DNA of 13,501 nucleotides, taken from Pleurocapsa sp. MO_226.B13. GTDB lineage: Bacteria > Cyanobacteriota > Cyanobacteriia > Cyanobacteriales > Xenococcaceae. Shown here one piece after another: positions 6,590 through 13,501 of this stretch. The translations under genes and the position numbers were made by a program. The notes beneath the pieces were generated by a model. It was not told where the DNA came from. It ran no database searches and worked only from the letters and a program-made list of their open reading frames with translations. Each line of letters opens with the position of its first letter. The stretch's first letter is position 1. The stretch lies in assembly GCA_030064795.1 (NCBI GenBank), contig JASJEI010000182.1, positions 1 to 13,501 on the forward strand, in the 5' to 3' direction.

Positions 6590-6609
6590 GCTGAATCTAT
6601 TTGATAAAT

Positions 6610-7389
6610 TTACCCCATCCCCATAATCTCGTAGCCCGAATCAACATAAATTACCTGTCCTGTGATCCCGCTAGCCAGGTCGCTAGCTAAAAATGCTGCG
6701 GTATTACCTACTTCAGTTTGAGTCACAGTACGGCGGAGAGGAGCGGACTTTTCTACGTGACGAATCATATCGAGAATACCACCAACAGCAGAAGAAGCTA
6801 GGGTACGAATTGGCCCTGCGGAGATGGCATTGACGCGAATATTATCTTGACCCAACTCAGCAGCTAAATAGCGTACGCTCATTTCTAAAGCTGCTTTTGC
6901 CACTCCCATAACGTTGTAGTTGGGAATAACTTTAACTCCTCCTAAATAAGAAAGAGTGATAATACTTCCGCCTTCGGTCATTAAAGGTTTGGCTCGACTG
7001 GCAAGACAGTTGAGAGAATAACTACTAATATCCAAAGCTTTAGCAAAACCCGCTCTAGAAGTTGCCGAAAAATCTCCAGTCAAGTCTTCTCGTTCGGCAA
7101 AAGCCAGACAGTGAATGAGAATATCTAATCTCCCCCATTTTTCCTTAATGGTGGCAAACATTGAGTCGAGAAGCTCATCGTCTTGAACATTACAGGGAAC
7201 AATAATACTAGGATTGAGAGGTTCGACTAATTCCTTGACCTTTTTCTCAAAACGACCTTTTTCGTCTGGGAGATAATTGACACCTATATTCGCGCCAGCT
7301 TTGTGTAGCTGCTGGGCAATTCCCCAAGCGATAGAACGATTGTTAGCTATTCCTGTAACGAAAGCATTTTTTCCAGTTAGATCTAGCAC
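6610..7389 (-). CDS. fabI: Enoyl-[acyl-carrier-protein] reductase (NADH), FabI
   Basis: A 259-residue protein of the short-chain dehydrogenase/reductase superfamily. It carries out the last reduction of each fatty acid elongation cycle, trans-2-enoyl-ACP to acyl-ACP, in the cytoplasm. The FabI-type divergent nucleotide-binding loop is VTGIANNRSIAWGIA (about 11-25). The active site shows the FabI spacing: Tyr148 (in LSYLGG), Tyr158 and Lys165 (Tyr-x6-Lys). The segment LIHCLAFA (91-98) is also typical. It ends with the usual ITGQVIYVDSGYEIMG. The start is GTG at 7389, giving the conserved MLDLTGKN N-terminus, with only a weak purine-rich stretch upstream. It is divergently transcribed from ntcA across 274 bp and followed by a strong terminator, so it is probably monocistronic. 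Confidence 0.97.
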   Translation of the reverse strand: MLDLTGKNAFVTGIANNRSIAWGIAQQLHKAGANIGVNYLPDEKGRFEKKVKELVEPLNPSIIVPCNVQDDELLDSMFATIKEKWGRLDILIHCLAFAEREDLTGDFSATSRAGFAKALDISSYSLNCLASRAKPLMTEGGSIITLSYLGGVKVIPNYNVMGVAKAALEMSVRYLAAELGQDNIRVNAISAGPIRTLASSAVGGILDMIRHVEKSAPLRRTVTQTEVGNTAAFLASDLASGITGQVIYVDSGYEIMGMG

Positions 7390-7601
7390 TGTCTTTTCTC
7401 GATTTTGTTTGATTGCAATTATCTATCCTACAACTGCTTGAGTGTCGAGAAAATAGGTCAGGACGATTAATTGGAAGCTAAAAAATAATTGCAAGCGAGA
7501 AAACATAAAGGATAGAGAGATTTAAACAGGGTGAGAAAATAGCTTTTCTAAATCAATTTTGACTGAAGTAATTCACGATTTAGTGTAAGAATTATGTAAC
7601 T

Positions 7602-7621
7602 ATCGAAGATAATCGAAGATA
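7602..7621 (+). repeat. Two perfect tandem copies of ATCGAAGATA upstream of ntcA
   Basis: The 10-mer ATCGAAGATA occurs at 7602-7611 and again at 7612-7621, ending 42 bp before the ntcA start codon. A 10-bp period puts both copies on the same face of the DNA helix, so it could be a pair of regulator half-sites. It could equally be a simple duplication. No known binding motif is recognised. Confidence 0.6.
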
Positions 7622-7663
7622 ATTGATCCATCAGACATTATCTTTAACTTAGTTTTAGGTTAC

Positions 7664-8341
7664 ATGGAACTTCCCTTGACACAAAATCAGCCTCTAGCAT
7701 CGGTATTTCGTAAACTCGGTCGTGGTTCTTTTCCTCCTATTGTGGAGGGGTTTGAACGTGGTAAAACTATTTTTTTTCCTGGAGATCCAGCAGAGAGAGT
7801 TTATTTTTTGCTCAAAGGTGCGGTTAAGCTATCTCGCGTCTATGAAGCGGGAGAAGAAATTACGGTGGCTCTACTCAGAGAGAATACCGTGTTTGGAGTG
7901 CTGTCTCTAATTACGGGACAAAAAAGCGATCGCTTTTATCATGCAGTGGCATTTACCTCGGTAGAATTGTTATCTGCACCGATCGAACAGGTAGAAAAGG
8001 CTCTCCAAGAAAATCCCGAACTATCTTTATTGATGTTAAGGGGCTTATCTTCACGTATCTTGCAAACAGAAATGATGATCGAAACCCTAGCGCATCGGGA
8101 TATGGGTTCGCGTTTGGTGAGCTTTTTACTGATTCTTTGTCGGGATTTTGGCGTACCAACCGAAGCGGGAATTAAAATAGATCTAAAGCTCTCACATCAG
8201 GCGATTGCTGAAGCGATCGGCTCGACTAGAGTGACCGTCACCAGACTGTTGGGAGACTTGCGGGACAAGGAGATGGTCACAATTCATAAGAAAAAAATTA
8301 CGGTGCATAACCCCGTAGCATTGAGTCAGCAATTCGCCTAA
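7664..8341 (+). CDS. ntcA: Global nitrogen regulator NtcA (CRP/FNR family)
   Basis: A 225-residue transcription factor matching cyanobacterial NtcA along its whole length. The N-terminal cyclic-nucleotide-binding-like beta-barrel (about 20-120) contains [20 protein letters not shown] (37-56). Residues equivalent to those that bind 2-oxoglutarate in Anabaena NtcA are present: Phe77-Gly78-Val79-Leu80, Arg90, Arg131 and Glu136 (offset of three). The long dimer helix is at about 122-146. The helix-turn-helix [20 protein letters not shown] (176-195) is family-identical in character. NtcA activates nitrogen-assimilation genes at GTA-N8-TAC sites when 2-oxoglutarate is high, with PipX as co-activator. 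The upstream region shows no perfect copy of that motif, so classical autoregulation is not evident here. The only family difference is a slightly longer, divergent N-terminus ([10 protein letters not shown]). Confidence 0.98.
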   Translation: MELPLTQNQPLASVFRKLGRGSFPPIVEGFERGKTIFFPGDPAERVYFLLKGAVKLSRVYEAGEEITVALLRENTVFGVLSLITGQKSDRFYHAVAFTSVELLSAPIEQVEKALQENPELSLLMLRGLSSRILQTEMMIETLAHRDMGSRLVSFLLILCRDFGVPTEAGIKIDLKLSHQAIAEAIGSTRVTVTRLLGDLRDKEMVTIHKKKITVHNPVALSQQFA

Positions 8342-8406
8342 GATAATTTAAGTTATCTCCACTCCCAGGGATTAAATTATCAACTGAAAATTTATTACTC
8401 TTGCCC

Positions 8407-9825
8407 ATGACCAGCGGTTATATCCTGATTGCAGCGATTTTTATTCTGGGCGGTATTATTGCAGCATTTGGCGATCGCTTGGGAACCAAAATCGGTAAAG
8501 CGAGACTCAGATTATTTAACCTCCGTCCTCGTCAAACAGCCATGATGATTACGGTAATTACGGGAATGTTGATTTCTGCTTTTACCCTGGGCATTTTATT
8601 TAGTTTGAGTGAGTCTCTCAGACGGGGGATTTTTCAGTTAGACGATATCCTCAAAGAAAAACGTCATATTGAAGGGGAATTAGCTCAAGTTAAACAGCAA
8701 AAACTAGAAGTAGAGCAACAACTAAGTCGAGTTAGAGAGGAACAAAGCCAAGCGGTTGTTGACCTAGAGGCGATTAATTTAGATTTTAAACAATCAAAAC
8801 AACAGTTAAGCAAAATTTCCGCTCAAGCTAAAAAGTTACGCCAGGAGTTGAATAATTTGTTAGCCCAAAGAGACGATCGACTAGCACAGCTAGAACGATT
8901 GCAGCAGCAAAGTCAAGAGTTACAAAGCCAATTACAACAACGCGAACAGCAAATTAGCCAGCAGGATCGGATCTTAGTCGAAAAAGAAACTCGTCTCCAA
9001 GAATTAGAAGAACAACAAAAAATACTCCAAAACCAAGTCCAAGAGCGCGATCGCTCGATTGCTCTACTCGATGAGGCGATCGCGACGGCGGAAACTAACC
9101 TCAGATTGAGGACTCAGAGACTAGAACAACTAGAAAGCCAGCTAAATTTTTTATCGAGAAATGTCGCCGCTTTAGAGCAGTCTTACCAAGAATTGCGAGA
9201 GAAGAAAATTACCATTGTCAAAGGACAGGTATTGTCTTCAGCGGTAGTCAGAATTGTCGAACCCAATGCAGCTAGATCGGCGATCGATAGTTTACTCAGA
9301 CAGGCTAATACTAATGCAATCAAAGCTACTCAGTTTAGTGGAACTACTTCTAAACAACGAATTGTTAAAATTACCAGGGCGCAGGTAGAACAGTTAGTAT
9401 CCCAAATTAAAGATGGTCAGGATTATGTAATTCGGATTCTCTCGGCTGGTAACTACGTTCAAGGAGAAAAAAGAGTCGAAGTATTTGCCGATCTGGCTCT
9501 CAATCAGCAAATATTTCCCGCAGGGGAAGATATAGCCACCGTTTCAATCGATTCTCGCGATATTACCCGCCAAGAGGTACAGGAAAGATTGAATTGGCTG
9601 CTAGCGGTATCTAAATTTCGCGCTCAACGAGCAGGTGTGTTAGGCGAGATCGAAATAGGAGACAATCAGGTGGAAAGTCTGGTTAATTTTGTCAACAAAA
9701 TTACCCAAGCTACAGAGCCAGTTGATGAAATCAAGGCAGTAGTGGCCGAGAATACCTACACCGCAGGGCCATTAAAATTAGATTTTGTCGTCATGCGCAA
9801 TGGCGAAGTTGTTTTTAGCACCTAG
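8407..9825 (+). CDS. DUF3084 (COG4372) membrane-anchored coiled-coil protein
   Basis: A 472-residue protein of a family nearly confined to cyanobacteria, with no firmly assigned function. I chose the ATG at 8407 rather than the TTG two codons upstream because the family begins MT(S/T)GYILIAA. Two N-terminal membrane segments are visible (about 4-22 and 45-66), joined by a basic loop (KIGKARLRLFNLRPRQ). A long Glu/Gln/Lys/Leu-rich coiled coil follows (about 75-265, many LEQLQ-type heptads). A globular C-terminal domain comes last (about 270-472, with KGQVLSSAVVRIVEP and ending VMRNGEVVFS). The topology suggests a membrane-anchored protein with a long extended arm, possibly structural or envelope-related. 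It lies 65 bp after ntcA and 50 bp before the YqgF-like gene, all in one direction. The pairing with the YqgF-like gene is a recurring cyanobacterial arrangement. Confidence 0.92.
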   Translation: MTSGYILIAAIFILGGIIAAFGDRLGTKIGKARLRLFNLRPRQTAMMITVITGMLISAFTLGILFSLSESLRRGIFQLDDILKEKRHIEGELAQVKQQKLEVEQQLSRVREEQSQAVVDLEAINLDFKQSKQQLSKISAQAKKLRQELNNLLAQRDDRLAQLERLQQQSQELQSQLQQREQQISQQDRILVEKETRLQELEEQQKILQNQVQERDRSIALLDEAIATAETNLRLRTQRLEQLESQLNFLSRNVAALEQSYQELREKKITIVKGQVLSSAVVRIVEPNAARSAIDSLLRQANTNAIKATQFSGTTSKQRIVKITRAQVEQLVSQIKDGQDYVIRILSAGNYVQGEKRVEVFADLALNQQIFPAGEDIATVSIDSRDITRQEVQERLNWLLAVSKFRAQRAGVLGEIEIGDNQVESLVNFVNKITQATEPVDEIKAVVAENTYTAGPLKLDFVVMRNGEVVFST

Positions 9826-9875
9826 ATCGAGAGACAATAGTCAATCGACAGTAAACAATTACTCCGATAGTTAGC

Positions 9876-10289
9876 TTGAACACTCAAAACATCCTTGGTT
9901 TCGATCCTGGCAGAGATAAATGTGGTTTGGCGATAATGAATCGACAAAAACAAATAGTCGATCGCCAAATAATAGATTCAGACAAGGCGATCGCTAAAAT
10001 TCAACAGCTATGTCAAGAGTACGCTGTAAATTTGATTGTCATCGGAGATGGAACTACGTCTGCAACTTGGTGCGAGCAAATTAAATCTAGTTTGACTCCA
10101 GAAGTGCCAATCGTAACTGTCAATGAAAAAAATAGCACTTTAGAAGCTCGCGATCGCTATTGGACGTATCATCCCCCCAGAGGATTGCAGCGGATTATTC
10201 CTCAAGGATTGCGCGTTCCTCCTCGTCCCGTGGATGATATTGTGGCTATATTACTAATCGAAAGATATTTAATGCTGGATCTGAATTAG
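9876..10289 (+). CDS. YqgF/RuvX-like RuvC-fold putative nuclease or resolvase
   Basis: A 137-residue protein of the RNase H-like/YqgF fold. The first motif GFDPGRDKCGLA (8-19) carries Asp10. The second segment VNEKNSTLEARDRYW (82-96) carries Glu84. The C-terminal PVDDIVAILLIERYL (118-132) carries Asp120/Asp121. These acidic residues correspond to the metal-binding triad of RuvC-type enzymes. YqgF proteins process pre-16S rRNA ends or act as Holliday-junction resolvase-like proteins. This short cyanobacterial branch is distinct from the standard RuvX, and its substrate is not known to me. The start is TTG at 9876: an in-frame stop lies at 9852-9854 and no ATG or GTG occurs before the first motif. 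It lies 50 bp after the DUF3084 gene and is probably co-transcribed with it. Confidence 0.82.
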   Translation: MNTQNILGFDPGRDKCGLAIMNRQKQIVDRQIIDSDKAIAKIQQLCQEYAVNLIVIGDGTTSATWCEQIKSSLTPEVPIVTVNEKNSTLEARDRYWTYHPPRGLQRIIPQGLRVPPRPVDDIVAILLIERYLMLDLN

Positions 10290-10401
10290 CAATATTTGCT
10301 CGATCTGATGATTTAATTTGCATGAAGTTTGCAGCGACTTACTAAACAGTAAGCTTATACTCGATTAGATAATCTAGGGTTCCAAGTCCTAAATAGCCAG
10401 A

Positions 10402-12246
10402 ATGCTCACTCAGACAAATTCCAATATCGTTCAAATTTTAAAACAGCGATCGCTTTCGATCCCTCAAGCTACTGCTTATATTTTTCTCAAGGATGGTGAA
10501 GATCGCTCGATTAAACTTACTTATCAAGAGTTAGAAACTCAAGCTAAGGCGATCGCAATTGAGTTACAAAAGTCAGTTTCTCCTGGGTCGAGAGCTTTAT
10601 TGGTCTATCCTTATAGTGAAAGCTTGGAATTTATCACCGCTTTTTTTGGTTGTCTTTATGGGGGAGTAGTTGCTGTACCCTGTCATCCCCCTCAAAATCG
10701 TCTGACTACTAAAGAGGTACAAACGCGATTATTATCTTCACAAGCGGAAATTGTCTTGACTGAATCTAGTCTGTTGGGCAAACTGCAAACTCAGTTATCC
10801 GAGCCAAACCTCCAGCTACATTGGTTGTGTACCGACAAGATTAATTATTCACCAGAAGCTAGTTGGGTACAACCAGAGATTTCCCCCAATGATTTGGCGT
10901 TTCTCCAATATACCTCTGGCTCTACAGGCGAACCCAAGGGGGTGATGATTACCCATGAATGTCTTCTGCAAAATCAAGAAATGTTACGGTTGGCATTTGG
11001 ACATACTCAGCAGTCTATTGGGGTTAGCTGGCTACCTCTATTTCACGATATGGGGTTGATCGGTCATGTAATCCAACCTATCTATATTGGTACTGCTTGT
11101 GTGATGATGTCTCCCGTTAGCTTCGTCCAAAAGCCAATTCGTTGGCTACAGGCAATTAGTAAGTATAAAGCTACTACCAGTGGCGCGCCAAACTTTGCCT
11201 ATGACTTATTATGCGATCGCATTAATGAAGAACAGCTAGAGCAATTAGACCTTAGTAGTTGGGAAGTAGCGTTTTCTGGAGCAGAACCAGTGCAAGCTAG
11301 TACCATAGAGCGATTTAGCCGTAAATTTGCTAGTTGTGGCTTGAAAAAGTCGGTATTTTATCCTTGTTATGGGATGGCGGAAGCGACGTTAATGATTACA
11401 GGGGGGAATAAGGCGGAGTTTCCCAAAGTTAAATGTTTGGATAAGGTGGCTTTGGAGGAGAATAAAGCCGTCGCAGCCCAATCTGAGTCGGGAACGACTA
11501 CTATTGTTAGTGCGGGTTATCCCTGGCTGGATGGCAAAATTGCCATTGTCGATCCTCAGTCTCTGGTTGAGTGCGCGGAAGGAGAAATTGGAGAGATTTG
11601 GTTTTCGGGTTCAAACGTCGGTAAGGGATATTGGCAGTTACCAGATAAGACTCAACAGACATTTCAGGCTAGTTTAAACGGTAAGGATAATTATTTACGG
11701 ACGGGAGATCTCGGCTTTATCGATCGCGGAGAATTATACATTACGGGACGAATGAAAGATGTCTTGGTATTTTGGGGACTAAATCACTATCCGCAGCATA
11801 TCGAACAGACTGTCGAACAGTGTCACCCAGGTTTAAAAGCGAATTGTGGTGCAGCTTTTGCTGTGGAGGTTGATGGCAAATCAAGATTGGTAATTGCGCA
11901 AGAAATAGAGCGTAGCCATCGTAAATCTTTGGTCTTGGATGATGTGGTAGAAACGATCCGTTGGGCAATTTTTCAACAACACTTTATTGATGTTTATGGC
12001 ATTGTCTTAATTAAACCAGGAAGATTGCCCAAGACTTCTAGCGGTAAAGTACAACGCAGTGCTTGTAAACAGCAGTTTCTCGATCGAAGTTTGTCAGTTT
12101 GGCAACAATGGTATCTTCCCGACGTGCAACAGAGCGATGTTACGGGTTTGTGGCAAAGATACACCAATCCCTTTACCTATCTGAAGATGTTTTCGGCGAT
12201 CGCCAGAGGTAGGTTACGTCGTGCTTTGTATCTATTGTCGAGATAG
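10402..12246 (+). CDS. Stand-alone fatty acyl-AMP ligase (FAAL, adenylate-forming enzyme)
   Basis: A 614-residue adenylating enzyme of the FAAL type, which activates fatty acids as acyl-AMP for loading onto an acyl carrier protein rather than CoA. Motifs in order: P-loop YTSGSTGEPKG (170-180), SWLPLFHDMGLIG (209-221, typical of FAALs), YGMAEATL (323-330), YLRTGDLGFI (431-440), hinge GRMKDVLVFWGLNHYP (449-464) and catalytic Lys549 in LPKTSSGKVQR. The hinge reads WGLN where many FAALs have RGRN or DGRN. No carrier-protein, PKS or dehydrogenase domain is fused, and the tail (about 580-614) is basic. The 112-bp upstream gap contains a small hairpin (10338-10353) and a possible -10 TATACT (10356-10361). 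The carrier-protein partner is not visible here. A small 3' hairpin lies at 12293-12308. The partner gene may be distant, or the locus may have decayed. Confidence 0.9.
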   Translation: MLTQTNSNIVQILKQRSLSIPQATAYIFLKDGEDRSIKLTYQELETQAKAIAIELQKSVSPGSRALLVYPYSESLEFITAFFGCLYGGVVAVPCHPPQNRLTTKEVQTRLLSSQAEIVLTESSLLGKLQTQLSEPNLQLHWLCTDKINYSPEASWVQPEISPNDLAFLQYTSGSTGEPKGVMITHECLLQNQEMLRLAFGHTQQSIGVSWLPLFHDMGLIGHVIQPIYIGTACVMMSPVSFVQKPIRWLQAISKYKATTSGAPNFAYDLLCDRINEEQLEQLDLSSWEVAFSGAEPVQASTIERFSRKFASCGLKKSVFYPCYGMAEATLMITGGNKAEFPKVKCLDKVALEENKAVAAQSESGTTTIVSAGYPWLDGKIAIVDPQSLVECAEGEIGEIWFSGSNVGKGYWQLPDKTQQTFQASLNGKDNYLRTGDLGFIDRGELYITGRMKDVLVFWGLNHYPQHIEQTVEQCHPGLKANCGAAFAVEVDGKSRLVIAQEIERSHRKSLVLDDVVETIRWAIFQQHFIDVYGIVLIKPGRLPKTSSGKVQRSACKQQFLDRSLSVWQQWYLPDVQQSDVTGLWQRYTNPFTYLKMFSAIARGRLRRALYLLSR

Positions 12247-12292
12247 TTTATCTGAAATCCCAACAGGAATTGATAGCTTAACCCCTCATTTC

Positions 12293-12308
12293 TCTATCAA
12301 AAGATAGA
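12293..12308 (+). terminator. Weak hairpin after the fatty acyl-AMP ligase gene
   Basis: TCTATC-AAAA-GATAGA is a perfect 6-bp stem with a tetraloop, 47 bp after the FAAL stop codon. Only three T residues follow, and the stem is AT-rich. Its role as a terminator is uncertain. Confidence 0.3.
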
Positions 12309-12403
12309 TTTGGTAACGAAAAGTTTATTTGGCAGCGATCGACTTCACATATTTGTTATCTTTATGAAGTACAGATGAATATCTAGGTATAGCAATCTCA
12401 AAA

Positions 12404-13381
12404 TCAAATACCAAAATCCACAACAAAACTAAAAAAGGGAGTGTTGTACTGTGTCAAATCATCACGATCGAGGACAACTTTTTCTTCGTTGTAAGCTTCT
12501 TGCTCGAAAGCGATCGTAAACGCCTGAATTTCACCAGACATATGGTCAGAAGCCATACCCAGTGCTGCTGCTGAATCTAACCCTCCGCTTAGATAACAAC
12601 CAACTGGCACATCAGCCCTCAAGCGCAATCGAACTGCTTCACTCAATTTAGCTCTCAGTTGTTCTACCTGCTCTTCAAAACTAAATTGAGATGGAAATTC
12701 ACTCACTTGAGGATAATTAAAATCCCAATATTGATGCAACTGAATCCCCGATCGAGTTGCTATCAAATAATACCCAGGTGGAACTTGATAAATATTGGCA
12801 AATAAAGTGCGATGAGGCATTTTGATTCCTTGATTGACTAAGAAAAATGATTCCCAATCCCAAGTAGCTGGGACTCCCGCAGCCAATAAAGCTTTGATTT
12901 CCGAGGCTAAGTAGAGAGTATTTTGATAAATTGTGTAATAGAGAGGTTTAATACCGAAGCGATCTCTGGCAGCAAAAAGCGATTGGTTAGGTTCGTCAAA
13001 AATAACAAAAGCAAATTCTCCTCTTAGATGATGGAGACAATTGCTACCAAACCGATCGTAAAGATGAAGCGCGATTTCACTATCAGAATTAGTTTGTAAT
13101 TGGTAACCTAATTGCTTCAGATCGCGCTGTATTTCCTCGAAGCCATAAAATTCTCCATTGGCAATAATATGTAGAGAATTATTTTTGTTAACAATTGGCT
13201 GAGAGCCGCCATAAGGGTCAATAATACTGAGTCTTGTATGCCCTAAAGCAACTCGCTTATTTTGAGAAATCCAAAATCTTTGCTCATCTGGTCCTCGATG
13301 CTTTAACGATTCTATTGCCTGCTTTAAAGATGATTTAGAAATCCGCTCTTGTGTCGAAAATAATGCAAAAATACCGCACAT
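12404..13381 (-). pseudogene. Asparagine synthase (glutamine-hydrolysing)-like gene, 3'-truncated
   Basis: The reading frame starts with ATG at 13381, giving MCGIF with the catalytic Cys2 required for a class II glutamine amidotransferase. The ATG-like frame start seven codons further upstream would bury that Cys. The amidotransferase domain looks complete (HRGPDEQ, HTRLSIID, NGEFYGF, RDRFGIKPLYY). The synthetase domain then begins, with the PP-loop LSGGLDS (about 264-270). Recognisable similarity fails after about residue 300 (FEQEAYNEEK). The last 22 or so residues look unrelated, and a stop follows at 325 residues, where the family usually has about 600 or more. The next 157 bp do not restore the missing half in any frame I can follow. 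Most of the AMP-forming domain is therefore lost, and asparagine synthesis is unlikely. A rearrangement breakpoint near 12460-12480 is inferred. The gene converges with the FAAL gene. Confidence 0.8.
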
Positions 13382-13444
13382 AAATAGCCAGGGCAAACGC
13401 ACCTTATTTTTACAATGCTTACGGGATAAAGGTTTGAGCCATTA

Positions 13445-13462
13445 TTTAGTTTTGTAACTAAA
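13445..13462. repeat. Small 7-bp-stem hairpin upstream of the asnB-like remnant
   Basis: TTTAGTT (13445-13451) and AACTAAA (13456-13462) form a perfect stem with the loop TTGT, about 65 bp upstream of the asnB-like start codon. It is AT-rich and has no U-tract in either direction. It could be an operator-like site, part of a neighbouring mobile element's end, or chance. Nothing else gene-like is visible between 13382 and the window end. Confidence 0.3.
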
Positions 13463-13501
13463 ATTTGAAAGTCTTGCTAAGTAAGGTTTACAGAATTTAG
13501 A

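Larger units (their letters stand above)
6287..6609. other. 323-bp intergenic region between arsS and fabI
   Basis: No gene is seen on either strand. It should hold the arsS promoter, at the low-coordinate side and read leftward, but no convincing -35/-10 pair stands out. It contains an 11-bp inverted repeat (6389-6399 and 6566-6576), one HIP1 octamer (6461-6468), five tandem heptamers (6474-6508) and the fabI terminator (6537-6589). Confidence 0.7.

Noticed and set aside
6584..6596. GGGGTTGCTGAAT resembles the end of the MITE-like element (GGCGTTGGTGAAT), suggesting a second copy.
   Set aside because: An element starting here would run into fabI, and no matching inverted end or flanking duplication is seen. 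Part of it is explained by the fabI terminator stem.
7722..8159. Open frames of 62 and 68 codons overlapping ntcA in other frames.
   Set aside because: ntcA is unmistakable across this span, and the alternatives are low-complexity shadows.
8401..8406. TTG at 8401 as the start of the DUF3084 gene.
   Set aside because: The ATG two codons later gives the family-typical MTSGYILIAA start, so TTG is not needed.
11741..11968. A 75-codon minus-strand open frame inside the fatty acyl-AMP ligase gene.
   Set aside because: It is a shadow of the conserved C-terminal domain of the ligase, with no independent support.
13382..13402. A start seven codons upstream of MCGIF in the asnB-like gene.
   Set aside because: Class II glutamine amidotransferases need the catalytic Cys exposed at position 2 after Met removal. 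Starting at 13381 provides this.
12197..13501. No HIP1 octamer in the last 1.3 kb although the rest of the window has about twenty, hinting at foreign DNA.
   Set aside because: At roughly one site per 650-700 bp, a gap of 1.3 kb is not unusual, so it is not evidence of transfer by itself.
1..13501. tRNA, rRNA, riboswitch or CRISPR array.
   Set aside because: No cloverleaf-like or rRNA-like segment, no direct repeats with unique spacers of CRISPR size, and no recognised riboswitch core were seen. The tandem heptamers are too short for CRISPR.

Overview
The window looks like chromosomal DNA from a cyanobacterium. It holds about twenty perfect copies of the HIP1 octamer GCGATCGC, an ntcA gene (the cyanobacterial global nitrogen regulator), a DUF3084 gene followed by a YqgF/RuvC-like gene, arsS, and intergenic heptamer repeats of the cyanobacterial STRR type. 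The moderate GC content and gene types would fit a unicellular, baeocytous or filamentous group, but I cannot fix the genus from sequence alone.

Layout. Positions 1-2498 (+) carry the 3' end of one ABC half-transporter and a complete second one, probably subunits of one heterodimeric transporter. A block of low-complexity and heptamer repeats separates them. A convergent minus-strand series follows: an alpha/beta hydrolase (2533-3417), a Bax-inhibitor-1 family membrane protein (3732-4460), and a TVP38/TMEM64 membrane protein (4572-5276) sitting 11 bp downstream of arsS (5288-6286). fabI, enoyl-ACP reductase (6610-7389), is also on the minus strand and has its own strong intrinsic terminator. 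fabI is divergent from ntcA (7664-8341, +). After ntcA come a membrane-anchored coiled-coil DUF3084 protein (8407-9825), a small RuvC-fold/YqgF-like protein (9876-10289) and a stand-alone fatty acyl-AMP ligase (10402-12246). On the opposite strand the window ends with a 3'-truncated class II glutamine amidotransferase/asparagine synthase gene (12404-13381), which I treat as a pseudogene or remnant.

Gene-poor stretches. Positions 3418-3731 contain an intrinsic terminator on the minus strand and a 138-bp MITE-like element with 11-bp terminal inverted repeats and a perfect 8-bp flanking direct duplication. The element lies between the BI-1 stop codon and that terminator. Positions 6287-6609 contain five tandem TAACTNN heptamers, a widely spaced inverted repeat and the fabI terminator. 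Positions 7390-7663, the fabI/ntcA divergent region, contain a 10-bp tandem repeat and no canonical NtcA box that I can find. Positions 13403-13501 contain no gene.

Most genes are housekeeping or conserved cyanobacterial genes (nitrogen control, fatty acid synthesis). The most unusual signals are the MITE-like element, one degenerate heptamer family (TRRCTYN) at three separate loci, the broken asnB-like gene beside a solitary fatty acyl-AMP ligase, and two conserved pairs whose joint function is poorly described: arsS with TVP38, and DUF3084 with the YqgF-like gene. I did not find convincing evidence of a wholly new system.
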